Assembly: GCA_029844215.1 (NCBI GenBank)
Contig: CM056733.1
Span: 14,939,501-15,003,500 of the forward strand
DNA length: 64,000 bases
Direction: 5' to 3'
Source of the DNA: Przewalskia tangutica
Taxonomy: Eukaryota; Streptophyta; Magnoliopsida; Solanales; Solanaceae
The translations under genes and the position numbers were made by a program. Of the stretch, positions 1 to 11,449 are shown piece by piece. Position 1 is the stretch's first letter. Each line of letters begins with the position of its first letter. A model generated the notes under the pieces. The model saw nothing but the letters and a program-made list of their open reading frames with translations. It did not search any database and was not told where the DNA came from.

Positions 1-113
1 TTTGTATCCAAAATTTCCATATAGAAATGTAAATATACTTTTCTTCCAACCTTCCAATTTTATTTCCTTACTTATGTTCTCACTTATATGCCCTGGAACT
101 ATGGGGTGTAACA
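1..113 (-). repeat. T1 3' LTR, first 113 bases (runs off window)
   Basis: The minus strand begins TGTTACACCCC at base 113, the LTR start motif shared with T2, T3, T6 and T11, directly after the polypurine tract. The rest lies outside the window. Confidence 0.75.
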
Positions 114-126
114 TTCTTCCCCCCTT
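114..126 (-). other. T1 polypurine tract
   Basis: The minus strand reads AAGGGGGGAAGAA immediately before the LTR start. This is the expected plus-strand priming site. An imperfect inverted repeat (130-137 with 142-149) lies just upstream, matching the hairpin in the related elements. Confidence 0.8.
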
Positions 127-680
127 AGAAACATTCGTCCTCAGATGTTCATAATAGATCTCAAGCTATACAAATTTCGGCATAGTCTCCTTTAACTATA
201 CTATCAACCTATGCTCAATAACACAAGGATGCCTCACATGGCCACAATATAACACATAGTCTCATTCTACTTCTGATAGTCCTTAGCACATTGTACTTCC
301 TTTGTAATCAAAGTCACATTCATAAGGTCCTATTGCAGTTCCTTAAAATTGATAATACCATTTCCAATCGGCTCAACAATCATCAACGACAATCATAAGT
401 GGTTTATACTCAAACCAAGGAATCACAATCAACTATACAACAATTTTACCAATATGTATATATATTACCCTTCTGGGCCGCTGTCGCTTTCTCATAGCTG
501 CAACCACAATAATATGTTAGGGAGGGACTACCCTAACAACATAGCTCTATCGCACGATCTTAGAGTAAGAAGAATAGAAACCAATCCTAAATGTAATGTA
601 GCCTCCTGCTATGGGTGTGGTGCACAACACACCGATAACCAAGACTGTACTGCACACGGTCTGTAGACATTCTGAGGACT

Positions 681-696
681 AACTGCTATGATACCA
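681..696 (-). other. T1 primer binding site (initiator Met tRNA type)
   Basis: The minus strand reads TGGTATCATAGCAGTT, four bases after the LTR end TGACA. It differs from the TGGTATCAGAGC seen in T2, T4 and T5 by one G to T change. Confidence 0.8.
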
Positions 697-700
697 CCTT

Positions 701-974
701 TGTCACGACCCGAGCCGACGGACCGTGACTGGTACCCTACCTGGGTACCCTTATACTCACACATCATATATAATCAGCGGAAGCAAAGGAACAACTCATA
801 AACACATACCAAACTTGTATAATAAACAGACAAGCCGACAAGGCCGCCACTTTACATAGAATAGTCTAAACGAACTACAACTGTACATATGTCACAAATA
901 CACATTAACCACCCACATCTGTCTACAGACCTCTAAGAGTTTGATAATGAAATGTGACGGGACAAGGCCCCGCC
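701..974 (-). repeat. T1 5' LTR, 3' portion, truncated by T2
   Basis: It ends TGACA on the minus strand at 701. It matches the 3' part of the T11 and T3 LTRs, including the block of the type GGCGGGGCC-TTGTCCC and the 'CTCTTAGAGGTCTGTA' block. It stops at 974, where the T2 LTR starts on the plus strand. Confidence 0.8.
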
Positions 975-1457
975 TGTTACACCCCGTAAGTCAAGGACAT
1001 GTATAAGAGACTATACGTAAGGAATCAAGACTTGCAAATTGGTACGAAAGGAAGAATTGTTTTTTCGACAGAAAATCTTCCGAATGTCGGAAAGGAAAAA
1101 TGTTCGTTGTTGAGAATTGGATTCTCAAAATGCATTATTTGAAGAGTATGGAACTTATTAACATTATGGAAATTTATTTTTACGGATTTGGTCACGTGGG
1201 GCCCACCCGAGGAATTTTACGTTTTGCGGGGCCCACGAGGGTTACGGAATTTTATTGACGAATGAGAGGGCTACATGTGGCACCTCCCCCACATGGTCTT
1301 GGACGAAAATAGTAAGGGTAAAATGGTCATTGACCATCAAGGAAGATAAGTCTTGCTAGCTTGAGATTGTTGACCAAGTCAACTTGTCCACTTGGCTTAA
1401 CATTAATTGTCCTTCATCCTAGCCCACAAGTGTTTTAATCAAATCCATCCAATGTGT

Positions 1458-1464
1458 TATATAA
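1458..1464 (+). promoter_or_regulatory. Putative TATA box of T2 5' LTR
   Basis: TATATAA lies about 480 bases into the LTR. It is followed by a CTAGTGCAAGACAAG block that also follows the TATA-like site in the T6 LTRs, so the arrangement is conserved between families. The transcription start is not determined. Confidence 0.5.
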
Positions 1465-3659
1465 GCATACTACTAGTGCAAGACAAGGTCTTCCAACACT
1501 TAGAAAATTTCACACTTGTCTTGTTCTTCCATTAAGCTCTCGGGTTCACCTTGTGCTCCACACAAAAATTTTAGTTTGTGATCCATTATTCACAAGACTT
1601 AAATCCAAGGTCCCTAAGGGTATTGTAAGGATATCTCAATAGAAATATTTCGGAAAAACGATGTTTTCACGTTAGTCGCAAGGCGGAAACTTAAGGAGTT
1701 CTTCAACTTTGAAGTTGGAACTTGAAGATGAGTTCTTCATAGGCTTATAAGGAGTGCTTGGAGCGGATTGGAACCTAAGGAAAGGAGCTAAGAATTTATA
1801 AGGAGCGACTTTGAATCTTGGAAATTTTAAGGGCTTGTAAAGGTATAAATTTTGTCGTTTTAGCAATTAAAGTTTACTTATTGTTGTAGCTATGGATATT
1901 AGCAAGCATGAGATATATAGAATGAAGTTTGATAAGTATATTGACTATTGGAACCCTAATCCGAAAACTAGCATGTTTAGCCTTAAAATTACAATTCAAG
2001 TTGATTATTAGTTTAAGTCGTCGCATGTTGTATAAGAAGGAAATTGTAGTTGTTGAAGTTGTTTATGACTATATTACATGTTAGACCTTAGAACTTGGAA
2101 TTGAAAAAGAATTGGAAAGGACTTGTGTTGAGTTATTGTTGGCCGAGAATGGCTTGTGAGTATTAAACTACTTGGTATGAATTATGGGGCGGAATTTTAC
2201 ACGTATTGTAAGGCGTGTAATCCCCTTTGATTGGTTGGTTGTATTGAGCCTTAAAAGTGGCGTGTTGGTTATTGTATTTGGCCTTGAAAAAGGTGGCAAA
2301 GTATGTAGAAACAAAGGAAGTGCTGCCCGATTTTCCGTAGAATAAGAGACCGTATACTTAGTATTATTCTACGTAGAAACTAGAAATTGATAGTCATGTT
2401 GTGACCATTATAGGTTGACAATTCTACGTACGGCGTATTCGGCTTAGCTTGTAGATTTAGCCGAAAAGGTATGTGAACTATCTCCTCTTCTAGCATGATT
2501 CCTTAAGATAAAGAAAGTATGTCCTACTCCTTAAATGATCCATTCCTTGGTTGTATTTGGATTGCCTAAAATAGAATTTGTTCTATGTACTTCCTTGATT
2601 GTACTTTGATGTTTAAATTGTAAGTTGTATAATTCATTTCCTTAGTGAAGTTTGGATTCTTAAAAGTGAAAGTATTTTACTTAAAGTACATAAAGTCTTG
2701 AAAAGGAAGTGGTTTCCAAATCTTTTGGCTAGTGCCTTAGTTCCAAAACCTAAGGGTCGTTATAATGACTTTAGGGGAGTCAAAGGAGTGATTTACTTAA
2801 TTGTTTTAAGAGAGGAGAAATGACATGATTTAAAAGAAGCAACTTGTTTTAAAGGTGTGAGTTACTTGAGGTTTAAGAGTAGAAGAAACTTGATTTCTAA
2901 AGATTAAGAGACTTGAAGTATTTTGAAAGTTAAGAAACTTGATTTGTAAGTATGTGATACTTGGTTTTAAAAGTATAAGTCTCTTGGTTATAAAAGGAAT
3001 GAATATGTCTAAAACCATAAAGGGTTATAACAGCTTTATGGGAAGTTGGTTATAACGGCTTTATGGAAGGTTAAGAAAGTTGTCTATTTTGATTATTAGG
3101 CATAAGTTGCCTAGATTGTGAAAATTTGAAGTTACTTGATTTCAAGCTTTGAAATGAGTTTTCTAAAAGTGTAGTAACTTACTTTGAAAAATAGACACAC
3201 CTTGATACTACGGGTGTTAGTATCTTGGGGTTTTACATAAAAAATGAGTCTTTTGAAAAGAATGTACGTACATAGTACTTTGGCTTGTTTAATTGAGAAT
3301 TATTCTATGTGTGCCTTGATAAGTACTTTGGCTTGTTTAATTGAGAAATGCCTATGTGTGCTGGTGATAGCTTTTGAGTGCAAGTATTATGTTTTATTAC
3401 GTTGCCGCGACTCTCGGTTGGAGGGTCGGCTGTCTTGTTGTAAGTTTACTCGACGCACTCGGTGATGTGGGATTCCACGTATGCTTCCATTATTTGTGTT
3501 ACTCCTGACATGCTTATACGATGGGATTCCGGCATGTGACCGCGAGGCGTTAGATTCTCTGATTTGTTTGTATTACCCATGGTCATGCTTATACGATGTG
3601 GGATTCCGGCACGCGACCACGTGGGATATTGTTATTCCATGGATCGCCCTCCATGAGAT

Positions 3660-3970
3660 TAGTGACGCAGTCGATCTCGTAGATAGCTTTCGTACTTGCC
3701 GTCGATTGATGACGCACGCCGATCTCGTAGTTGGCTTTCGACTTGCCCCGCCGCTTCTATCACACAGTTTGGTACGGTAGGCTCCGGTAGATAGCTTTCG
3801 CACTTGCCCCGGTCATATTTCGTGATGCAGGCTGGATCTGGTAGTTAGCTTTCGTACTTGCCCCCGTCAGTTGTTGACGCAGGCTGGATCTGGTAGTTGG
3901 CTTTCGATTGTCCCCGCCGCTTTATGATGCAGCCGGATCTCGTGGTTCGCTTTTCCTACTTGGCCCGCAT
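3660..3970 (+). repeat. Degenerate ~60-bp tandem repeat in T2 LTR
   Basis: About five units share a GATCTSGTAGNTNGCTTTCG-type core followed by ACTTGCCCC, spaced 55 to 65 bases apart with frequent small indels. The 3' LTR copy is lost, so its copy number cannot be compared within T2. Confidence 0.7.
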
Positions 3971-4671
3971 GCTTTTAGGACACAGTGGGACTTGGTGTTC
4001 ATGTATGCCTATTGGTGTTATATTATATCATGGATCGCCAGTGAGGAAGGATTCCACGGGCATGATTGATATTATGGGCATGAGACCCATGGTTATATTT
4101 TAGTAATGACTTTGAGGGCATGCGTCCCTGACTTGATATGACTGCTTATGTATTGGGTACTGTAGGTTGACTATCATACATGTCTCCTGTTTTGTTTAGA
4201 CTGTTATAATTTCATTACAGTATTTACTGTTTCACATACTTGGTACATTCTTCGTATTGACCTCCTTCGAGGGGCTGCGTTCATGCCGCAGGTTTAGGTA
4301 CGCAGTTTGGTGATCTGCAGGTGTAGGACCGCCGTAGTTTTGGATAGCTCCATTTGTTCGTGAGTTTATCATTTTGGTATAGTTCTTTCAAGATGTGCTT
4401 TGTATGCTATGGGTACGGCGGGGCCTTGTCCCATCATATTTCAGTATAACTCTTAGAGGTCTGTATTCATATGTGGGATTGGACTCGTGTACAGTGTAGT
4501 GTCTTTTGTTTATGTATATTATATGGGAGCCTTGTCGGCTTTGCCCTGGTACGTACGTTGGTTTGAAAAAAAAAATGAGGTGTTATTTAATTTCCGCAGT
4601 TCACTTAGTTGTTAAGGTAGAAGGGTGCCTGTGTAGGGCACGATCACGCCCGGGTTCGGGGTGTGACAGAG

Positions 4672-4687
4672 TGGTATCAGAGCAGTC
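4672..4687 (+). other. T2 primer binding site (initiator Met tRNA type)
   Basis: TGGTATCAGAGCAGTC begins three bases after the LTR end TGACA at 4668. This is the standard primer site of plant Ty3/gypsy chromoviruses and many copia elements. Confidence 0.92.
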
Positions 4688-4873
4688 AATCCTCAGAATG
4701 TCTACAGACCGTGTCTAATAGAGTCTTGATTATCGGTGTGTTGCGCGCCACACCCATAAACAGGAGGCTACAGGACATTTAGGAGTTGGTTTCTATTCTT
4801 CTCACTCTGAGATCGTGCCATAGAGCTGTGTTAGTAAGATAATTCCTCTCTGACGTAATTTTGTGTTACAGTT
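4688..4873 (+). other. T2 leader between primer site and gag
   Basis: About 190 bases of untranslated leader. It contains the TCTTGATTATCGGTGTGTTG block shared with T1, T3, T4, T5, T6 and T11. No gene is seen in it. Confidence 0.75.
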
Positions 4874-5017
4874 ATGCCTCCAAGGAGAGCAACAGTCGCC
4901 CAGAAGGGCAAAGGAGTAGCAGGAGCTACTAGTCAGACTCAGAGAGTTGATAGGGCTTATGCCCAGGGTATACCGGATATTGTGCCGCAGTCAGCAAGTT
5001 CTTCTGCGCCAGGTTTT
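4874..5017 (+). pseudogene. gag: T2 gag, N-terminal 48 codons, interrupted by T3
   Basis: The frame starts MPPRRATVAQKGKGVAG, a basic N-terminus like that of the T5 (27693) and T3 (19806) gag frames in the same position after the leader. It runs open until base 5017, where T3 inserted with target duplication GTTTT (5013-5017 and 24019-24023). In the family, gag makes the capsid/nucleocapsid of the virus-like particle in the cytoplasm. The ATG was chosen because it is the first after the leader and matches the related elements. Confidence 0.82.
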
Positions 5018-5449
5018 TGTCACGACCCGACCCCGGGCCCGCGACTGGTGCCTTACCTGGGCACCCTTACAGGTATACATCAGAGAAAATCAGCGGAACA
5101 TACATAAAACTTATAAAATAAAACAACAGGTTAGCCGATAGAGCTACCTTCCTGGACATATATATACAACCGAAGCAGTTGCCTCCCTTTCCTTTACAGA
5201 CTGACCCACAATATGTGACTACAGACCTCTAAGAGTTTTAACATAACAACTGTGGCGGGACAGGTTATTATCTTTTCCCATTTTCAATAAAAGTTATAGT
5301 CACATTATTATGTACATGATTAGGAAAATTCATTAAGTTCATTACCATATAACTTACTTAACTTTCATAACATAATCCGGCCCCTTATGGAGGGACACAT
5401 ATACTACCCGGCCCAATCTGGGACGCGATTAAGTCACACAAATATCAAA

Positions 5450-6160
5450 GCGTGCCCGTGGAATCCCCCCATCACTGCCGACAACTATAAGTGTAAAATA
5501 TAACCATATGACGCGCCCGTGGCATTCCACCTCACTGTCGGCGTACACATACACAACACATATATATATATCTCCTGCCCGTGGAATCCCACATCACTGC
5601 CGGCAGCCGTAGGTGTAACATATAACCATGTGACGCGCCCGTGGCATCCCACCTCACTGTCGGCGTACACACACACAACACATATATATATATATATATA
5701 TATAACGCGGCCGCATGCCCCGGAATCCCACATCGTATAAGCATGGCCATAACGTTCCCTCGGTATCCCTCATCGTAGGTGCAGGTCTTCATGGGGAGCT
5801 AGCCCATGGAGTAATAATATAGCATGGTCGCATGCCCCGGAATCCCACATCGTATAAGCATGGCCATGGAGTAATAAAACACGCGCATCTAACCCGCGAT
5901 CTCCGGCCGCACGCCCGGATCCTTCATCGATAAGCATGGCCAAGATCAATCACAATGGAAGCATACCGCGGAATCCCCGCCACCGCCGCAGACGCCCAAT
6001 AAAATATCCGGCATCTAACCCGCATCTCGGTCACATGCCCGGAATCCACATCGATAAGCATGTCCAAGGATCAATCATAATGGAAGCATACCTGCGGAAT
6101 CCCACATCACCGCTTGCACGCCCAAGTAAACTTATAACAAGACAAACGCCCTCCAACTGA
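5450..6160 (-). repeat. Degenerate tandem repeats and AT microsatellite in T3 3' LTR
   Basis: More than eight units carry the plus-strand core GTGGAATCCCACATCACTG or CCCGGAATCCCACATCG, at irregular spacing of 60 to 130 bases. An (AT)n tract lies at about 5683-5703. The same array, longer, is in the 5' LTR at about 20745-21445, where the AT tract is expanded. Frames over this array on either strand are repeats of the unit and are not genes. Confidence 0.75.
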
Positions 6161-6905
6161 GAGTCACGACAACGTAACATATAATACTTGCACTTAAAGC
6201 TATCACAAGCAAACACCGGCAAGTTCATTAAACCTTTAGACTTCCATTTTTATAAACTCATGGCACTTCCGTTTCTCACATAAAAATCCGGGAATTTAAC
6301 CCCAAGTACTACACACCTCTACTCCTTTAGAAAGACTCTTTTTCAAATAAAACTTCCAAGATACTAACGACCGTAGTATCAAGTCATATCTACCTTCAAA
6401 ACAAGTCACGATACCTTTTTAGAAATACATTTACCATTTCTAAATCAAGTGACTTCATTCTTAAAAACTTTAAGCAAGTGATACCTTTAAATCAAATTGC
6501 CCTTCCTTAAATCAAGTTATTTCTTTGCTTACCTTATTAGAGAAAACCATTCTCTTAACCTTCCATAAAGCCGTTATAACCAACTTCGCATAAAGTCGTT
6601 ATAACCTTTTATGGTTTTAGACAAACTCATTCCTTTTATAACCAAGAGACTTATACTTTTTAAAACCAAGTATTAAATACTTTCAAATCAATTCTCTTAA
6701 CCTTTAAAAATACAATTAGTCTCTTAACTTTCAAGAAAACAAGTTTCTTAACTTTAGAAATCAAGTCTTTCCAAATCGAGTATTCTATACTTGTAAATCA
6801 AGTAAATCAATTCATTTCTTCCTTTAAGAATCAAGTCTCCTAACCTGAAAAATAAAGTCTCTAAACCTTAAGAAATCAAGTCATTTATCTTTCCATAAAG
6901 CAAAT

Positions 6906-9470
6906 TGTCACGACCCGAACCCGGACCCGTGACCGGTGCCTTAACCCGGGCACCCTAGTGACACAACATCAGAGAAAACCAGCGGAATATAAACTCAAGA
7001 TAAACAACCATTACGATATAGAATAGTCTAGCCCAAAATGGCTAACCCAAAAGTACATAAACCAAACAGTTACATCCTTAACGAACCAAGTTCTGACAAG
7101 ACTACAGGCCTCTAAGAATGAATAACACTATGACGGGACAGGGCCCCGCCATACCCCCTGAATGTACAAAAGTCTACAACCTCAGGGAATCGTACCAAAA
7201 GACGAGGCCTCCGGAGAAATGGAGCCTTCCGAGAACCGGACTGTGATCCTAAGAGTGCGGATCGCCAGTTATGAACCTCAACTCGCGGATGAACGCACTT
7301 CGGCGAGGTCGCATAACATGTACCAAATATGCGAACCGAAAATACCGTAATAATATCAGAAGTCAAAATATCAGCTCGAGTTATAGACGAAATCGCTTTA
7401 CCTTGCACCGTGCCTTACTAACAATGAGTAACAAATGTATATACAAATATCGCATAAAAATAGGAAGCTCATGATCAAAACAGGTACCTCGCCTGTAGTA
7501 TCATTAAGCAATCCTACCTCGGGACTATTTCACCCGCATAGGTCCCGTGGACCCGCATGAGGTCATCCGCCTCGTCATAGGACTATTTCACCCGCACGGG
7601 ACTATTTCACCCGCATGGATCCCGTGGATCCGCATGAGTACCATCACAGACTCGCACGGGACTATTTCACCCGCATGGATCCTATGGTCCGCATCCGCAT
7701 GAGTACAAGCGCCGCACTCGCATCACGGGTAGCAAATCCATGGCATAAATAGTAAACCATCCTATCGAGCATACCCGCCACCCATCGCACAAGATGTCCA
7801 AAGGAAATAACAAGAATAACCCGGTTTACCGTAATAATATATATAACACACTCATCCGCTATCATACATACATAAGCACTACCGCCTATCATATCATAAC
7901 ATAAGCACTACCTACTATCATATCATAACATAAGCAAGTTAAGAAAATACCCTAACTTCTTATTAACATTATTAATATATCCTCTCTCATTTTAGTATAC
8001 CTAAGGCACCAACATGTCTTTTAATAGAAAATCCGGGAATTTAACCCAAGTACCATGTACTTCTAACCTTTTAAGAAATAACTCATTTTTATACAAAAAT
8101 TCCAAGATACTAATCACCATAGTATCAAGTTACGATTTCTTTTCAAAGCAAGTCACATTTCCTTTTAAAACTATCTCAAGCTTCTAAATTAAGTGACTTC
8201 ATTTCTTGTAAAACCTTAGGCAATTCATGCCTTAAAACCATTTTCCTTCCACAAGTTCAAATCATCAAAACCTTTCTCCATTAAACTTTCACAAACTAAT
8301 ATAACCAACTCCCCATAAAGCCGTTATATTAGAGTTAAACAATAGTAAAACACCTTCCCTTAAGTCCAAGAGATTTTTATACCTTTCTTTTAAAACGAAG
8401 CAAGTATCAAATACTTATAACAAACGAAGATTTCCAAATCTTAGACGCTCACCGTACTACATGTGTACAACTAATCATGCTCAAGAGATAGGAAAGCTCC
8501 ACATACCTCTTCGGTCAATCCACAAGCTAAGTCCAATTTACCGCACGTAGTATGTCAACCTAAAATGACCACAATACGTTTATCAAGCTCTAATTACAAT
8601 GCAGAATTTTTCCAAGTTAAAGTCACCAATTTCCTACGGAAAATCGGGCAGCTTTCCTTTGTTTCTACATACTTTGCCACCTTTTCCAAGGTCGATTTTT
8701 AACGCTCAAATGCCATGTTTAAGGCTCAACAACCAACCAATACCAGGGATTACACACCTAAACTTTGGTGTGTAAAATTTAGCCCCACAAGTTACAACAA
8801 CTAACCCAACAAGTCTAATGTAGTATTTAGGCAACAACATGCTCATAATATCCCCCTAACCAATTCTTTCATAATCAACCCCATTTCTTACATGCAACTA
8901 CTCTAAGTGCATTTTCCAACTACAAGTTCTTCCTATTAAACATGCAACACCCAAAAACCAACTACAAGAGAAGAAATGTTACCTCAAGTTTTAGCCAAAC
9001 TTATTCCAACACCTTGCTAGCCTTTTCTCCAAGAACACCACCACAATAGTCTTCACAAGCTTGTAATAACCTTTCCTTCCTATTACACTTTTCAGATTTC
9101 CCTTAGGCTAGAATTCCTCTTGGGAATTTAGAGAGAAGGATGAGCTTTTTAACTTAGAGAGAGATGGAGTGTAAAGATGAAAAGTTGAAAGAAATGACCA
9201 AGTCTTGGTCAATATAATGCATGAAAGAAAATCGATGGGGACACTTGTCACCCTCCCATGGCCTCTTTTAAACAAAAATCAGACTTTCTAAGTTTTTTCC
9301 GCCCAAAATTCCGCCACGGCCGCATCCAGCGCTACAGCGCGCAATCCTCGCGACTCTGAACTTTAGGCGCCATGGCCGATTTCGTGGCCAGCCATGAATT
9401 TCGCTTTGGGCCGCTACACGAGGCCCCGACCAAGTTTCGATTTCGCAGACGGCCGAACCACGGTATAACA
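6906..9470 (-). repeat. T4 3' LTR (2565 bp)
   Basis: It pairs with 13853-16404 over its full length. It carries three or four copies of a unit with plus-strand core GACTATTTCACCCGCATGGA (about 7520-7690). It also carries the ACACTTGTCACCCTCC version of the site that is a G-box in T3, T5, T6 and T11. No gene is seen. Confidence 0.92.
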
Positions 9471-9479
9471 TTCTCCCTT
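9471..9479 (-). other. T4 polypurine tract and adjoining hairpin
   Basis: The minus strand reads AAGGGAGAA before the LTR start at 9470. Just upstream, AACATTCG/CGAATGTT arms lie at 9483-9490 and 9493-9500. Confidence 0.75.
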
Positions 9480-9599
9480 AGAAACATTCGTCCGAATGTT
9501 CCTTCTAGCCTTACACAAAACACAATATAAACATATCTTCTTAACTATTCCTTTGCAAAAGAATGCTCCCCGAGCCACGACATTACTCAAGCATAATTA

Positions 9600-9800
9600 T
9601 CAAATTAAAACTAACAAGCAGAAAAGTGGGTTACCTGGAGGTGTAGGGAATAAGTGAGGGTACTTCTGCATCATGTCATCCTCCGCTTCCCACGTCATCT
9701 CCTCTCTGTTCTCATTCCGCCATAAGACCTTGACGGAAGCCACATCCTTTGTCCGAAGTCGCCTAACCTGACGATCGAGTATCGCTATGGGACTCTCCTC
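9600..9800 (-). pseudogene. pol: T4 pol C-terminus: chromodomain-like tail
   Basis: On the minus strand this reads KLSYEESPIAILDRQVRRLR and then TKDVASVKVLWRN..EEMTWEAEDDMMQKYPHLF, ending at a stop at 9600-9602. The VLWRN...TWEAEDDM pattern is the degenerate chromodomain at the integrase C-terminus of Del/Tekay chromoviruses. In that lineage it is thought to guide integration to heterochromatin. The frame is continuous here for about 60 codons, but upstream it has a stop and shifts relative to the rest of integrase. This is the best lineage marker in the window. Confidence 0.85.
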
Positions 9801-10700
9801 ATACGATAACTTCTCTCACACCGACATCCCGAATCGGTGTACTCTAGACGGATCTCCAACGATTTCCGTAACATAGACACGTGAAAAATCGGATGTACCG
9901 CTTCAAGATCGGACGGCAGATCCAACTCATAGGCAACCTTGCCCACTCTTCTGACAACTGACGCGCCCAATGTACTGGGCCGAGTTTCCTTTCCTCCCAA
10001 ATCTCATCACACCCTTCATGGGTGACACTTTCGTAAAGACCCAATCATTAACCTTAAACTAAGTGTCGACGCCGATGATCTGCATATGATTTCGCCGACT
10101 GGCTGCCAATAACCCCTCCAGGATAAGCTTCACCTTACCCATCGTCACAACCAACCGCCCGATTAATCGCACTTCTCCCACTTCAAACCAACCTATCGGT
10201 GACTGCACTTCTCCCGTATAAGGCCTCATAAGGCGCCATCTCGAACACTAGAATGGTAGCCGTTGTTATAAGCAAACTCCACAAGAGGTAAATGATCCTC
10301 CCAGCCTACCCTCAAATCAATAACACAAGCCCGCAGATATCCTCGTTGTTCGGATAGCGCGCTACCGCCCGTCCGTCTCGAGGATGAAACGCCGCGTCCG
10401 AGACTCACCTGTGTCCCTAATCCCTTCTGGAAAGACCTCCAGAAGTTAGCCGTGAACTGGGCTCCTCTGTCTGATATAATCGACACCGGGACTCCGTGCA
10501 ATCTCACAATCTCTCTAAGATATAATCTGCATAGTCCTTGGCTGAAAATGTCGCCCTGGCCGAAGAAAGTGGGCTGATTTCACACCACAACAATAAACCA
10601 AATGGAATCAGGTCTACTCTGGGTTCGAGGTAACCCTGTAATAAAGTCCATGTTGACCACCTCCCACTTCCACATCGAATATCAATACTGTAATAGCCCA
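9785..10700 (-). pseudogene. pol: T4 pol: integrase core and C-terminal region, frameshifted
   Basis: Minus-strand pieces in several frames show integrase: HGVPVSIISDRGAQFT with the second catalytic Asp and DHLPLVEFAYNNGYHSS (10226-10507), a degraded first-Asp region (10504-10701), and GKVAYELDLPSDLEAVHPIF with HVSMLRK (9785-10000). The stretch expected to hold the catalytic Glu is out of frame. Integrase would join the cDNA to the chromosome, but this copy is dead. Confidence 0.85.
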
Positions 10701-11440
10701 CCGCTTCGTGCTCAACCTTAACTCACGACAATTAGGACACCGGGCAACAAAACCGCCACGTCCCTCATCAAACCATCCAACCAATACATGCACCTGAGGT
10801 CATTGTACATCTTAGTCGACCCCGGATGAATCGAATAACGATCACCGCGCCTCCCCTAATCTGGCGACGAAGTCCTCGCTACATCGGGAACACACAACCG
10901 GCCCTCGAATCTTAGCACCCCATCCGGTGCTACCTCAAATAGACTCTTCTCTTCCAGGAGAGCTGCATCTCGGTACCGCATCAAAATCGGATCCTCATAC
11001 TGTCGCCTCTTCACCTCTTCGACGATGGAAGACTCGGCGACCTCTCGAACCCGAATTCGCATTAACTAATCAACCAAACGAACCCCAAGGCTTGCTAATC
11101 GGTGTAACCTGACCATGTCCTTCTTCCCCGGCTGCACTTCGGCGGACTACCCATTGATCTGCGACTGGCGGCATCTGCAACTACATCGCCTTCCCGGGTG
11201 GTATAGGATATCAACATCACAATCTCGAGTAACCCTAACCACCGCCTCTCGCCGCAAATTCAATCGCCACGAAGATATACCGAGTTTCGTGGTCTACGCA
11301 AATATCCACATGAAATCTATATAAGGAAATTGCCTCCAAATCTTCAAGGTACGATCAATCGCCGACTCTAAATCGTGAGTAACGTAATTCCTTTCGCTTC
11401 CCTAACCGCCGGAAGCATAAGCTCTAACCTTATCGTGTTG
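10701..11440 (-). pseudogene. pol: T4 pol: RNase H and integrase N-terminus remains
   Basis: On the minus strand, EEVKRRQYEDPILMRYRDAA and DGVLRFEGRLCVPDVA (10856-11062) match the region between RNase H and the HHCC zinc domain of integrase. The stretch 11440-11100, read across several stops and shifts, keeps the pattern LGCVL-QH-KV-AYAS ... HVDI-VDHE, the RNase H signature of Ty3/gypsy. No protease or reverse transcriptase could be recognised further upstream. Confidence 0.7.
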
Positions 11441-11449
11441 CGTCAAGAC

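Larger units (their letters stand above)
1..974 (-). mobile_element. T1: deleted chromovirus-type LTR element, minus strand, cut by T2
   Basis: Read on the minus strand, a 5' LTR end (701-974), a primer site (681-696), a short internal region and a polypurine tract (114-126) lead into the start of a 3' LTR that runs off the left edge. The internal region is only about 590 bases and holds no recognisable gag or pol. It has the leader shared with T3, T4 and T11 and the hairpin before the polypurine tract. The 5' LTR is broken at 974 where the T2 LTR begins, so T2 probably inserted into it. Open frames here, including 349-666, show no family similarity that I recognise. Confidence 0.8.
975..4668 (+). 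repeat. T2 5' LTR (3694 bp)
   Basis: Starts TGTTACACCCCG, ends GTGTGACA, and is followed by the primer site. Its first 450 bases reappear at 35180-35632. It contains a TATA-like site near 1458, a doubled GTTATAAC-AGC/GGC-TTTATGG module (about 3023-3065), two or three copies of a unit containing AAGTACTTTGGCTTG (about 3255-3345), and about five degenerate 60-base repeats (about 3660-3970). No coding capacity is recognisable, and the short frames here are chance. Confidence 0.9.

Noticed and set aside
349..666. 105-codon plus-strand frame
   Set aside because: It runs antisense across the T1 leader and 3' end, whose parts recur in other elements where the frame is not kept.
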